64,000 bases of DNA from Ianthella basta (GCA_964019415.1 OZ025875.1:6223806-6287805), one strand, 5' to 3'. Shown: positions 10,425 through 21,345, counted from the first letter of the stretch. The notes: generated from the sequence alone by a model not told the origin. Translations and numbers: made by a program.

Positions 10425-12014
10425 TCAGTCCTTCTTTGCTTTAACAGTTGATTGCTGTCTGGAACATATTCTTCTGCCCACACAGCAAGTACACTTGTAC
10501 AGAGTGAAGACCACCAACACCAGCACACCTGCAATGACAGCATACACATCCAGGTTGTAGTACTGGACAGTGCTCCACTGGTGCTTGGCCCAGAAGGGAA
10601 CAAGATGGCCGTAACCTACTTCATGATAGTGTTCAATGAGGTCTGCTGCACGCTCCACTCCACCTGCCTCCTTGAAGATGATGTTCAGTTTGCGGATTGA
10701 CTCCCTGTAGGACCCTCTCTCTATCTCCTTGATGCTGCGCTGGAGAAGATCGCTGGTGATGTTCCCTGCACCATATAGACACACTCCCAGGCCTTGATGG
10801 AGCATCCGCAAACAGTTAGATGGTTGATCTGTAGCCAAAGATGCTGGAGAACCAATCACAGGTACCCCTGCCATCATAGCCTCGTTCAACCCCCCTAGAC
10901 CACAGTGGAGAACAGCGATAGAAATTGATGGATGGCGGAGAACAGTGGCCTGTGGTAACCAACTGGATGCAAACACTATTCCACTGGTTAATGCATTCTC
11001 TTCCAATTTGCTAAGGATATGCTGATCACTTTTTCGTAGGCTCCACAGAATGCTGTAGCCAAGGCGTCTGGCTGTGTTGACAACGACTGTGGCCAGTTGC
11101 TCCGTAATGGCGTGGACACTTCCCATGCTAATATACAGTACACTTCTCAGGGGGTGCCTGTCCAACCATGACTGTAGCTCATCCGGAAGTAATTCTTCTC
11201 TCTTTGTGACAACTGGTCCCACGTAATGCACCATTGGGTAGAGTGGTCGCGGGAAGTCAAACCCAAAGGCCACCGTAACAATATCTGGATTGTAGACACC
11301 AGCAGGACTGTACACTGGAAGGTTGTGCTTGTAGTAGTACCCAACAGTGTTCATGATGGCATCACGAACCACCTCAGATGCTACAGTTGCAAGTCTCTCT
11401 GTAAATAGTGGATAAGGACTACTTAGGGGGTTGACCCTGGGGAAATGCCACCAAGGAAGGGACTCGGTAGAAATGGGAGTCATCTGGGTGAAGGAGATAA
11501 CAGTGAGGTTTGTGTTGGTGTTGAGCCATCGCGTGACGAGAGGGAAAAAGAGGTCGAGCACGACTACGTCATTGCTGTGAATTAACTTCTCAGGGTACTT
11601 TGCAAAACTGCTAATGAGAATGTCTTGAGCGTCGAAAAGGAGAGGGGCTACGGATGATAGTAGTGTAAAAGGACTTCTTGACTGACTCGCACGCCTCACT
11701 CCGTCTGATACGTTAACCGTCAACTCTCCATACGTATGCAGCTCAATTCCTCGCCTAGCGCACACCTTCTCCAGTTTCTTTTCTTCCATTCCGACGGTCA
11801 TCATTGACACGTTGTGACCTCGTCCAGCCAGCGTATCTGCGAGTGCCAGGAGAGAGTGGAAGTGGCCAGGCACGTCTGCAGTGACTAGAAGAACGGATAG
11901 GTGCCCTTGTCTTTTCGGCTTTGAGTGTCCTCCGCTGGAGTCGCAGCTGCAATCTCCGTGAGCGAGGAACATTGCTAGCACAATGGTGCAGATAGGGAAA
12001 CACTTCGGAGGCAT
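10425..12014 (-). CDS. UDP-glycosyltransferase, divergent N-half, single exon
   Basis: 529 residues from the ATG at 12014; an upstream TTG in frame is not used as start. Residues 1-22 are a signal peptide (MPPKCFPICTIVLAMF). The family His is H51 in ADVPGHFHSLLALAD. Signature: WLPQATVLRHP, LHCGLGGLNEA, then SLATDQ, two residues longer than in its neighbours but keeping the DQ pair. Up to about residue 400 the protein is clearly different from the other array members. From GVCLYGAGNITSDLL to the end it is nearly identical to them, including the YAVIAGVLVLVVFTLY span and the KAKKD tail. That abrupt switch, near position 10800, suggests gene conversion of the 3' end. Its N-terminal fragment was also copied to 6968-7265. 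Confidence 0.95.
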   Translation of the reverse strand: MPPKCFPICTIVLAMFLAHGDCSCDSSGGHSKPKRQGHLSVLLVTADVPGHFHSLLALADTLAGRGHNVSMMTVGMEEKKLEKVCARRGIELHTYGELTVNVSDGVRRASQSRSPFTLLSSVAPLLFDAQDILISSFAKYPEKLIHSNDVVVLDLFFPLVTRWLNTNTNLTVISFTQMTPISTESLPWWHFPRVNPLSSPYPLFTERLATVASEVVRDAIMNTVGYYYKHNLPVYSPAGVYNPDIVTVAFGFDFPRPLYPMVHYVGPVVTKREELLPDELQSWLDRHPLRSVLYISMGSVHAITEQLATVVVNTARRLGYSILWSLRKSDQHILSKLEENALTSGIVFASSWLPQATVLRHPSISIAVLHCGLGGLNEAMMAGVPVIGSPASLATDQPSNCLRMLHQGLGVCLYGAGNITSDLLQRSIKEIERGSYRESIRKLNIIFKEAGGVERAADLIEHYHEVGYGHLVPFWAKHQWSTVQYYNLDVYAVIAGVLVLVVFTLYKCTCCVGRRICSRQQSTVKAKKD

Positions 12015-12400
12015 ATTCAACAGATCTACAACTGATTCAGCGCTCTTGGTGAATGGCTGGTGGTTATGAACAAGAATGCAAGCTCGCTTGATGAAGCCTG
12101 CTCGTCACGAGATCCGAACATGGCCATCTAGAATATTGCGCAATCAATCGGCTCCTTGATCGAGTGCCTATTGCACAAAGTGTATATATGTGCACCAGGC
12201 ATTAGCGTGCTCGGAAAGTGGTAGGCCGTATAGGCACTCTGGCCGTGCACGGTCAAGAGGGTGCGCGTAATTCTATGCTGTGGATTCGAAGGAAGTTCCC
12301 CATGATTAGAGAAGTTAATTAATTGAGCAACAATGACATGTATGATTTCCGTGAACATGTAATAGTCTAAAGATTACACTCACTGCATGTGTAAACATAC

Positions 12401-12406
12401 TTTATT
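12401..12406 (-). promoter_or_regulatory. Poly(A) signal AATAAA
   Basis: Minus-strand AATAAA 111 bp after the stop of the copy at 12517, same spacing as for the gene at 7757. Confidence 0.5.
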
Positions 12407-12516
12407 CATGTAAGTGTTTACAGCCAAACTAGCTACATTCCTAACTTGCATGCAGCAAAACAAAATATGACACTATAAATATAGCAAGAACTGCCACCAG
12501 TCATTTCTGTTATTAC

Positions 12517-14114
12517 TCAGTCCTTCTTCGTCTTTAGAACTGCTGAATGCTGTCTGGAACTCATTCTTCTGCCCACAAAGCGAGTGGATTTGTATAGAAC
12601 AAGAGCAAACAACACCAACATTGCTGTAACAGCAGCATTCACATCCAGGTTGTAGTACTGGACAGTGCTCCACTGGTGCTTGGCCCAGAAGGGAACAAGA
12701 TGGTCGTAGCCTACTTCGTGATAGTGTTCAATGAGGTCTGCAGCACGCTCCACTCCACCTGCCTCCTTCAAGACGATGTTCAGTTTGCGAATTGTCTCCC
12801 TGTAGGATCCTCTCTCTATCTCCTTGATGCTACGCTGGAGGAGATCGCTGGTGATGTTCCCTGCACCATGAAGACACACTCCCAGGCCTTGATTGTGTAC
12901 ACAAGCACAGTTTGCAAATTGGTCCACAGCGATCGGAGACCCAATAATTGGTACACCACCCATTAGGGCTTCATTCACACCACCTAACCCACAGTGTAAG
13001 ATGGCTACAGATATGGATGGATGGCGAAGTACTGCAGCTTGTGGTAACCAACTGGATATGAAGATACTTCCATTGTGGAGCAATTCCGGGTCTACGTCAT
13101 CAAGAATGTGACGGCTGCTATCCTTCATAGTCCAAAGAATGTCATAGTTGCTTTGAACCGCTGCTTCCACCACAGATATGGCTAGTTGCTTGGAAGCAGT
13201 GAACATACTTCCCATGCTAACATACAGTACACTTCTTGGAGAGTGCCTGTCCAACCACACTCGCAGATCATCTGGAAGAACTTGTTCATTCCTTGATACA
13301 ACTGGTCCCACAAAATGCATCATTGGGTAGAAAGGACGGGGGTAGTCAAATCCAAATCCAACACCTATATACAATTTCCGGGTTGTACACACCCGCAGGA
13401 GTGTACATTGGCAGATAGTTTTTGTAGTGATAAGCCAACTGTGTTTACAATGGCTCCTAGTAGCACTGGGGCTGCTGTAGCCATAAGACGATTCTTTAGT
13501 GTTGGGTCTGATCCCCCTCCAAGCATACTGGGATAGTGCCAAGATGGGAGCGTGGCAAATGCAGTAGGCATGGTTTGAGTAAATGTGATGACTGTAACGT
13601 TTGTGTTCATGTTGAGCCAGTGGGCAACTGCAGGGAAGAACATGTCCAGCACGACCACATCTGTGTTGGCCAAGTGTTTCGTGGCCAGAGATTCAATCAT
13701 AATGTCCTGACTCTCCACTAACAGCGGCAAAATTTTGTATAGAACAAATGGAACTCCACTTCCACTCATTGCAAGCTTCGCAATGTCTAGATCTTTGGCT
13801 GTCGAACCCTCGTAGGTATAGAGTGGTAACTTTCTTTCAGCGCACATATCCGTTATTTTCTTCCCCCCAATACCCATCCGCACCTCCACTACTGATACCT
13901 TGTGGCCCCGATCCCTCAGGGTTTCGCCTAGAGCAAGAAGGGGAAGAGCGTGTCCAGCCATATCCTCGGTGGCCAACACGATAGAGAGCGGACGACCCTC
14001 TTCGCTCTCTTCAAGCGTTGTCTGACTGGCTACGGTAGTAACTGTAATTGTAGCGCTTATGGCGAGGATTATCGCCGCGCAGCTGAGCGGGAACATCTTC
14101 CTAGTAGTCTTCAT
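12517..14114 (-). pseudogene. UDP-glycosyltransferase with two frameshifts
   Basis: Near-identical sister of the gene at 7757, with the same MKTTRKMFPLS start and VTAMLVLFALVLYKST span. Compared with that gene it has one extra base near 13432 and four extra bases (TATA) near 13368. The frame is lost after GAIVNTVG, runs in a third frame for about 20 codons, and is regained at GVGFGFDYPRPF. The two open halves are 13365-14114 and 12517-13390. All catalytic motifs remain readable, so the damage is recent or an assembly error. The promoter module and poly(A) signal are intact. Confidence 0.85.
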
Positions 14115-14159
14115 CTTCTCTTGTCCATCTGCAACTTCATTCTAGCTGTAACGTATTTC

Positions 14160-14300
14160 TTTATATACTGCATGTGCACATGCAATGGAAGCAAGGCTTA
14201 CTACACTGCTCCACTTCGTCACGTGCACTCTCCTGCTGGACTCCACCGCATATCTCCACGTTTCCATTCTCAACGTACAACTTGGAATGGAAATGCAAAT
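14160..14300 (-). promoter_or_regulatory. Conserved UGT promoter module, second copy
   Basis: Minus-strand TATATAAA (14167-14160), CACGTG (14220-14225), inverted repeat TTTCCATTC/GAATGGAAA (from 14261 and 14285) and ATGCAAAT (14293-14300). Spacing to the ATG is identical to that of the 7757 gene (E-box 106 bp upstream), reflecting the tandem duplication. Confidence 0.6.
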
Positions 14301-15067
14301 GGATGGATGATTCCAGAAAAGGAGCGGACGTATATAGTACGCTCTCTCCGATTGGACAACATCAGAAGAGCATTGAATATTACTCATGCACCTGTCGATG
14401 CATCCTGTACAGTTAGCTGCTTTTGTGATCTGACTGGATACGGGCACAGTTAATGTGTTAGTTAGCTAGCTAGTACTGACTAATGAAGTGCTTGCTTTAC
14501 TTAGATTGTCCAAGCTGTACACATAGTTGCACATTGGCACAGTGCCTCATTTATTCGTGCAACATAAAAATGGCCAATTCGTTTTATACAGTATGCTACC
14601 AGCTACGTACGTAGCTGCATGTACTGTACGTGTATAATATGATTCTGCTCGATGTCCAATGTCAGAGGTAGTAAAATTGTATACTTATTACATGTCATTG
14701 AGAGTCTGACCCTCACTATTATAGGGTCCAGAGCCTCAGCCCTCAGCCAGATGTGCGTATGTAGCTAACAGACGCACGGGCCATATAAAACTATGATAAT
14801 TATCAACTTAATTAGCTATATATATATATATATAGGCAATGCGCCAATTTTCCCATAGCCCTTATAGCTCTAGCTGTAGCTTATTGCCGGGCTCTTAGCA
14901 CAATGTGCTCTCCATGCATGCTTAAGTTTAGCCAGATCAGTTATAATCACAGAATACAAGATGATACCAGGGGTCATGCACACAGTTATAATTATACAGA
15001 AGACATTCAAACCACACTGCAAGTTAGCCAGCTAACAGTTTGCAATCAATAGATACCTAAGTATTAG

Positions 15068-15167
15068 TTATAACACCTTCTTTTTGGGATGTTGCTGATT
15101 TATAAGCACGAGGCCCAAGGGGGGAGTGCTTATAAATCAGCGACATCCCGAAAAAGAGGTGTTATAA
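15068..15167. mobile_element. 100-bp hairpin MITE (TTATAACACC ends)
   Basis: Ends TTATAACACC and GGTGTTATAA. The arms run through GGGATGTTGCTGATTTATAA and its near-perfect complement, with a short centre. It sits exactly where the tandem duplication loses similarity to 10340. Typical palindromic MITE. Confidence 0.65.
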
Positions 15168-15608
15168 GTGATTTATTTGCTCAGTGCTTCCAATAGGATG
15201 AAGCTTAAGCTTTTTGCGCCCTTTTCCATGACTGAAACTACAGTATACAGTGGCATCATAGATATTCAAAACCCAACCATATTAATGGTTGGATAGTGTC
15301 AAGTTACTGTATGCTTCATTGAACTGTTTGTGTTTGATCTGAATGCAAGCACTTGCATGTGAAGTGTTGTTGCTATTGATTGAATCACACTGAACCCAAT
15401 TAAATATTTTCGTGAACCCAATTAGATATTCTTGCTCTCCTATAAGATATAATCACTCTCCAATAAGATATAATCACTCTCCAATAAGATATAATCGCTG
15501 TCTGATAACAAATTGTCACCTCTCACTGCAAGTAGCACTTTTATAGTCACTCAATAAACATAACAACCACCTAGCAACAGAAAATAAATGATTGTATAAA
15601 ACACACAG

Positions 15609-15612
<4 letters not shown>

Positions 15613-15640
<28 letters not shown>

Positions 15641-15641
15641 A
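15613..15641. repeat. (CA)n microsatellite
   Basis: About 14 CA units just downstream of the UGT stop at 15693 (minus-strand gene). Confidence 0.9.
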
Positions 15642-15692
15642 CACTTACAACATGAACTGTACATGTCATCAGTCATTACTATATTTTACAAC

Positions 15693-17282
15693 TCAGTCCT
15701 TCTTTGTTTTAACAGTTGAATGCTGTCTGGAGCATATTCTTCTGCCCACACAGCGAGTGCACTTGTACAGAGTGAAGACCACCAACACCAGCACACCTGC
15801 AATGACAGCATACACATCCAGGTTGTAGTACTGGACAGTGCTCCACTGGTGCTTGGCCCAGAAGGGAACAAGATGGCCGTAGCCTACTTCATGATAGTGT
15901 TCAATGAGGTCTGCAGCACGCTCCACTCCACCTGCCTCCTTGAAGATCATGTTCAGTTTGCGGATTGTCTCCCTGTAGGACCCTCTCTCTATCTCCTTGA
16001 TACTACGCTGGAGGAGATCGCTGGTGATGTTCCCTGCACCATGAAGACACACTCCCAGGCCTTGATCGTGTACACGAGCACAGTTTCCAAATTGGTCTAC
16101 TGCAATTGGAAACCCAATAATTGGTACACCACCCATTAGGGCTTCATTCACACCACCTAACCCACAGTGTAAGATGGCTACAGATATGGATGGATGGTGA
16201 AGTACTGCAGCTTGTGGTAACCAACTGGATATGAAGATACTTCCATTGTGGAGCAATTCCGAGTCTACATCATCAAAAACATGTCGGTTGCTATCCTTCA
16301 TAGCCCAAAGAATGTCATAGTTGCTTTGAACCGCTGCATCCACCACAGATATGGCTAGTTGCTTAGAAGCAGTGAACATACTTCCCATGCTAACATACAG
16401 TACACTTCTTGGAGAGTGCCTGTCCAACCACACTCGCAGATCATCTGGAAGAACTTGTTCATTCCTTGACATGACTGGTCCCACAAAATGCATCATTGGA
16501 TAGAAAGGACGCGGGTAGTCAAATCCAAATCCAACACCTACAATTTCCGGGTTGTACACACCCGCAGGAGTATACACTGCCAGATAGTTCTTGTAGCGAT
16601 AGCCAACTGTGTTTACAACGATCTCTAAAAGCACTGGGGCTGCTGTAGTTATAAGACGATTCTTTAGTGTTGGGTCTGAGCCTCCTCCAAGCATATTGGG
16701 ATAGTGCCAAGATGGGAGCGTGGCAAATGCAGTAGGCTTGTTCTGAGTAAAAGTGATGACTGTAACGTTTGTGTTCCTGTTGAGCCAGTGGGCAACTGCA
16801 GGGAAGAACATGTCCAGCACGACCACATCTGTGTTGGCCAAGTGTTCCGTGGCCAGAGCTTTAATCATAGTGTCCTGACTCTCCACTATCATGGGCAGCA
16901 TAGTGTTTAGAAAAAATGAAATTCCAATTCCATTCGTTACCTTCGTAAGGTCAAAATCTTTCGCTGTCGCAGCCTCGTAGGTATAGAGTGGTAACTTTCT
17001 TTCGGCGCACATGTCCGATATTAGTTTCTTCCCCCCAATACCCATCTGTACCTCCACTACGGATACGTTGTGACCCCGATCCGTCAGGGTTTCGCCTAGA
17101 GCGAGGAGGGGAAGAGCGTGTCCAGCCATATCCTCGGTGGCCACCACAATAGAGAGTGGACGACCTTCTTCCCTCTCTCCAAGAGCTGTATGACTGGCTA
17201 CGGCAGTAACCGTAATTGTGACGATTATGGCGAGGATTATCGCCGCGCAGCTGAGCGGGAACATCTTCCTAGTAGTCTTCAT
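15693..17282 (-). CDS. UDP-glycosyltransferase, complete, single exon
   Basis: 529 residues starting MKTTRKMFPLS. The signal peptide reaches about residue 30, and His lies in EDMAGHALPLLALGE. The signature region is intact (WLPQAAVLHHP, HCGLGG, AVDQF), with a small change to IIGFPIAVDQ. Unlike its MKTTRK sister at 7757 it carries the YAVIAGVLVLVVFTLY membrane span and the KTKKD tail of the other group, again suggesting exchange of 3' ends. The upstream module is partly kept (E-box and octamer) without a TATA box. Function is inferred from the family only. Confidence 0.95.
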   Translation of the reverse strand: MKTTRKMFPLSCAAIILAIIVTITVTAVASHTALGEREEGRPLSIVVATEDMAGHALPLLALGETLTDRGHNVSVVEVQMGIGGKKLISDMCAERKLPLYTYEAATAKDFDLTKVTNGIGISFFLNTMLPMIVESQDTMIKALATEHLANTDVVVLDMFFPAVAHWLNRNTNVTVITFTQNKPTAFATLPSWHYPNMLGGGSDPTLKNRLITTAAPVLLEIVVNTVGYRYKNYLAVYTPAGVYNPEIVGVGFGFDYPRPFYPMMHFVGPVMSRNEQVLPDDLRVWLDRHSPRSVLYVSMGSMFTASKQLAISVVDAAVQSNYDILWAMKDSNRHVFDDVDSELLHNGSIFISSWLPQAAVLHHPSISVAILHCGLGGVNEALMGGVPIIGFPIAVDQFGNCARVHDQGLGVCLHGAGNITSDLLQRSIKEIERGSYRETIRKLNMIFKEAGGVERAADLIEHYHEVGYGHLVPFWAKHQWSTVQYYNLDVYAVIAGVLVLVVFTLYKCTRCVGRRICSRQHSTVKTKKD

Positions 17283-17367
17283 CTTCTCTTGTCCATCTGC
17301 AACTTCATTCTAGCTAAAATGTACACATGATGCAAATACAAGTGCTTGCTACACCCCTGCACCTCAT

Positions 17368-17428
17368 CACGTGCACTTTAGCTCCAGGTTTCCATTCTCA
17401 AAGTCCAACTTGGAATGGAAATGCAAAT
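17368..17428 (-). promoter_or_regulatory. Conserved UGT promoter module, partial
   Basis: CACGTG at 17368-17373, 86 bp before the ATG. TTTCCATTC and GAATGGAAA arms follow, and ATGCAAAT lies at 17421-17428. The TATA element seen in the 7757 gene is absent. Confidence 0.5.
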
Positions 17429-18959
17429 CGAGCGCTTCTCACGATCGATAGAGCACTACATACTAGTACTGCTATTGATAGAGCCGTCGCTGCGTCCAGT
17501 ACAGTGACATATAACTGGCTACATGTACGGTTAATACGTTAACTACCTCGCTCGCTAGCTAATTGTTCTAAGAGTTGCTGGCTAGCTATTCAGATCATAG
17601 ATTGTCTTAGCTAACTGCGCGATCTACGATAGCTAGCTAGCTATAGCTACAAAATTCTTAAAGCTCATGGGATTTAATGCCAGGCGGGTTAGGGGGTTTC
17701 AACCCCTCCAGAGCGTTGCGTCTCGGTACAAAATTTTGCTGTAACAGTTCAGACAAGTGTCAGTGCATTCTTAAGTTGCTTAATTGTCAAAACCTATATA
17801 TATACGTGTATAGCTAGCTCTAGCTGGCCAGGTAGATATGTAGCTAGCTAGCTACTGGCTAGTGGAGGGCTTGGTTTAGTAAAATTGTCCAAACTGTGTG
17901 TATTTTAACTACAGATTTAGCCATAATCACATAAGCACACATGTGAAGTGCCTCACAAATTTATAATAATTATTCAGTTTCTGCAATATGATAATTATTG
18001 CACAATTCTTATTAGCTATACAGGATATGTTAATTAGTGTTACAAGAATTAAGCTGTGCCTCACTGATTATGAGGTCCATGGCATCAGCCCTTAACACAT
18101 ACATGCATACAACAACCACATGCATATGCATGGCCCCCTTTATATAACTTCATAATTATAAACAGTTTTATACCACTAAGACTATTTTCCCCTTTGTAGC
18201 CCTAAGAATAGCCCTATCTGTGGATACATGCCAGGACCTCGGCACAATGTGCTCTCCATGCAAGCTTAGAAATTAACTTATATTTAGCCAAATCAGTACA
18301 TTACAATCACAGAATACAACATGCCACGAATGGTCATGCACAATGTCATAGTTTTAAATTTAGAAGAAATTTAAACCACACTAAATACATGTTATAGCTA
18401 GTCTAAGTAATGTAGCTAAGGAGGGGTCTTTTCTTTGACCATGAACTATATACAGCGAAAGATAATTATGTATGCTATGGCGCACCGACTAAGGCTACCC
18501 TGCGCCGGTATGTCCACGCCAGCACATTGACGATACCTTTTCTGGGGCCAACATGTTGGCAACAGCTGTGTGGGTTCCAGTAGTCGTCAATGGCCTATCT
18601 GACATCGTGTGCATGTGAAAACGTCAGTGCATCACACAGACTGACAATGACTGGAGTATTCAAACATCATATGACCACAATATAGTGCAAGTCAAGAAAA
18701 GGAGGAAACAGATAGACTGTAAATATTGTCATAAAATTTCAGGATAATGACACACCATTGTCAGTGTAGCTAACGTGTGCCATGGTCATTGGTATATTGT
18801 CTTTAACTTTAAGAAGCTGTAGTGCACTGACGCGACTGAGTGCAATATCCAGCTGGCAATGAGAAAACAGGGGCTTGTGTAAGTAAATACCAATGGTGTG
18901 TCTGGTCCTGGCTTTAGCTAGCTACATGATGAACAAGCACGTAAAGTTGCTGAGGCTGG
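17429..18959. other. Intergenic between UGTs
   Basis: TAGC runs and decayed copies of the flank seen at 21350-22280, for example a hairpin-like GGGTTTCAACCCC near 17696. No gene seen. Confidence 0.4.
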
Positions 18960-19450
18960 GCAAGAAAAAAAACGCTAAGGAGCTAACCACAGGCAGTCTT
19001 GATCTTGCTGCAATTGCTGACAGCTGTCTAGAGGATCCTCTGTAAGGACAGGCTCTTCCGCTGTAGTCGCTCCTGGAGATCGTACATAGAGGTGGAGAGC
19101 GCAGTCATCAGGAAGCACGGACGTTTTGCGGGATATGCCTGAGAGCAGCGCGGTCCCCATCTCTTGGGTATGGTTGGCTTCGCCGGTTGCTGGTGTCCGT
19201 GCGCTGAGCTTCTCCTACAAAGACCATTGCTTTCGGTTGCGCTGCCACCTCGCGCCCCTTGGCAACCTTTGGCAAAGATGGCGTCGTTATCCGGAAAACA
19301 TGGCTGCCGCAATGGTATTTCCCCGATTCTGTCCGCAGAGGCATCACGCGTGGTTGGTTTCGCGCCACGGCTGAACCGAATGGAGGTAGGTCGAAGTGCT
19401 GTATAAGAAAGCTCGTCGTTTACGCATCGCAAAACGCTAAACGCTCCTAA
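18960..19450. other. GC/CpG-rich island of unknown origin
   Basis: This stretch is richer in CG dinucleotides than anything else in the array and is absent from the parallel intergenic spacers. It contains AAGATGGCG and ACATGGCTGCCGC, which resemble YY1-type promoter sites, and CCGGAA, an ETS-like site. A possible plus-strand first exon runs from the ATG at 19278 to a good donor (GAG then GTAGGT) at 19386: 36 codons, basic, no acidic residue until the last. No continuation was found. It may be an orphaned promoter and first exon carried in by rearrangement. Confidence 0.3.
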
Positions 19451-19570
19451 GAGTACGGAACACGGATACTCGGGCTTAGCTCAATTATATATAGGATTAT
19501 ATATAGGATATATATACACACTACAGTACACCAACAGCATGATCTGTCGTCAGTCATTTCTATTTACAAC

Positions 19571-21160
19571 TCAATCCTTCTTTGCTTTAACAGTTGATTG
19601 CTGTCTGGAACACATTCTTCTGCCCACACAGCGAGTGCACTTGTACAGAGTGAAGACCACCAATACCAGCACGCCTGCAATGACAGCATACACATCCAGG
19701 TTGTAGTATTGGACAGTGCTCCACTGGTGCTTGGCCCAGAAGGGAACAAGATGGTCGTAGCCTACTTCGTGGTAGTGTTCAATGAGGTCTGCAGCACGCT
19801 CCACTCCACCTGCCTCCTTGAAGATCATGTTCAGTTTGCGGATTGTCTCCCTGTAGGACCCTCTCTCTATCTCCTTGATGCTGCGCTGGAGGAGATCGCT
19901 GGTGATGTTCCCTGCACCATGAAGACACACTCCCAGGCCTTGATTGTGCACATGAGCACAGTTTCCAAATTGGTCATTAGCGATCGGAGAGCCAATAATT
20001 GGTACACCAGCCATTAGGGCTTCATTCACACCACCTATACCACAGTGTAAGATGGCTACAGATATGGATGGATGGCGAAGTACTGTAGCTTGTGGTAACC
20101 AACTGGATGTGAAAATACTTCCATTGTGGAGCAATTCCTGATCTATGTCATCAAAAACATGCCGGTTGCTATCCTTCATAGCCCAAAGAGTGTCATAGTT
20201 GCTTTGAACCGCTGCATCCACCACAGATATGGCTAGTTGCTTGGAAGCAGTGAACATACTTCCCATGCTAACATACAGTACACTTCTTGGAGAGTGCCTG
20301 TCCAGCCACATATGTAGATCATCTGGAAGAACGTGCTCATTCTTTGACACAAAGGGTCCCACAAAATGCATCATTGGGTAGAAAGGACGGGGGTAGTCAA
20401 ATCCAAATCCAACACCTACAATTTCCGGGTTGTACACACCTGCAGGAGTGTACATTGGCAGATAGTTCTTGTAGCGATAGCCAACTGAGTTTACAATGGC
20501 TCCTACAAGCACTGGGATTGCTGTAGTTACAAGACGATTCTTTAGTGTTGGGTCTGATCCCCCTCCAAGCATACTGGGATAGTGCCAAGATGGGAGCGTG
20601 GCAAAAGTAATAGGCATGGTCTGAGTGACTGTGATGACTGTAACGTTTGTGTTCCTATTGAGCCAATGGGCAGCTGCAGGAAAGAACATGCCCAACACGA
20701 CCACATCTGTGTTGGCCAAGTGTTCTGTGGCCAGAGCTTCAATGACAATGTCCTGAGCCTCCACCATCATGGGCAGCATATTGTTTAGAATAAATGAAAT
20801 TCCCATTCCATTCGTTAACTTCGCAGGGTCAAAATCTTTCGCTGACGAAGCCTCGTAGGTATAGAGTGGTAACATTCTTTCGGCGCACATGTCCGATAGT
20901 TTCTTCCGCCCATTGAGCATCCGCACCTCCACTACGGATACGTTGTGGCCCCGATCCCTCAGGGTTTCGCCTAGAGCAAGGAGGGGTAGAGCGTGGCTAG
21001 CCGCGTCCGGGGTGGCCAACACGATAGAGAGCGGACGACCCTCTTCGCTCTCTTCAAGAGCTGTATGACTGGATACTGCAGTAACTGTAATTGTAGCGAT
21101 TATGGCGAGGATAGTTTTAGTCGCCGCGCAGCTGAGCGGGAACATCGTCCAAGTCTTCAT
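19571..21160 (-). CDS. UDP-glycosyltransferase, complete, single exon
   Basis: 529 residues starting MKTWTMFPLSCAATKTI, with a signal peptide to about residue 30. The usual AGH around the family His is ASH here (ATPDAASHALPLLALGE); the His is kept. DVVVLGMFFPAAAHWLN replaces the common VVLDMFF, so an Asp conserved in its neighbours is Gly. That Asp is near where UGTs hold a catalytic Asp, so activity may be altered. The signature is intact (WLPQATVLRHP, HCGIGG, IANDQF). Membrane span YAVIAGVLVLVVFTLY, tail KAKKD. Function is inferred from the family. Confidence 0.94.
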   Translation of the reverse strand: MKTWTMFPLSCAATKTILAIIATITVTAVSSHTALEESEEGRPLSIVLATPDAASHALPLLALGETLRDRGHNVSVVEVRMLNGRKKLSDMCAERMLPLYTYEASSAKDFDPAKLTNGMGISFILNNMLPMMVEAQDIVIEALATEHLANTDVVVLGMFFPAAAHWLNRNTNVTVITVTQTMPITFATLPSWHYPSMLGGGSDPTLKNRLVTTAIPVLVGAIVNSVGYRYKNYLPMYTPAGVYNPEIVGVGFGFDYPRPFYPMMHFVGPFVSKNEHVLPDDLHMWLDRHSPRSVLYVSMGSMFTASKQLAISVVDAAVQSNYDTLWAMKDSNRHVFDDIDQELLHNGSIFTSSWLPQATVLRHPSISVAILHCGIGGVNEALMAGVPIIGSPIANDQFGNCAHVHNQGLGVCLHGAGNITSDLLQRSIKEIERGSYRETIRKLNMIFKEAGGVERAADLIEHYHEVGYDHLVPFWAKHQWSTVQYYNLDVYAVIAGVLVLVVFTLYKCTRCVGRRMCSRQQSTVKAKKD

Positions 21161-21263
21161 CTTCTCTTGTCCAACTAAATAATTCTATAGCTACCTGAAA
21201 CTAAACATAGTTTCACACGTACATGCAATGGAAGCCAGTGCTTGCTACACCCCTTCACCTCAT

Positions 21264-21345
21264 CACGTGCACTTACCTGTCGACCTCAGCGTATATAACT
21301 CCATGTTTCCATTCTTAAAGTACAACTTGGAATGGAAATGAAAAT
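21264..21345 (-). promoter_or_regulatory. Conserved UGT promoter module, partial
   Basis: CACGTG at 21264-21269, 104 bp before the ATG, then the TTTCCATTC and GAATGGAAA arms. The octamer-like site is changed to ATGAAAAT. Confidence 0.45.

Larger units (their letters stand above)
14301..15692. other. Intergenic between UGTs
   Basis: Up to about 15060 this repeats 9540-10340. It then holds a 100-bp hairpin element (15068-15167), three AATAAGATATAATC-type short repeats near 15440-15495, and a (CA)n tract. No gene seen. Confidence 0.5.

Noticed and set aside
19028-19432. 134-codon minus-strand frame in the CpG island
   Set aside because: Several overlapping frames on both strands are open because of base composition; no domain was recognised.
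19598-20017. 139-codon antisense frame inside the UGTs, also at 3614-4033 and 15720-16139
   Set aside because: It mirrors the conserved sense coding region in another frame and appears wherever the UGT 3' half is intact; it has no family likeness or start context of its own.
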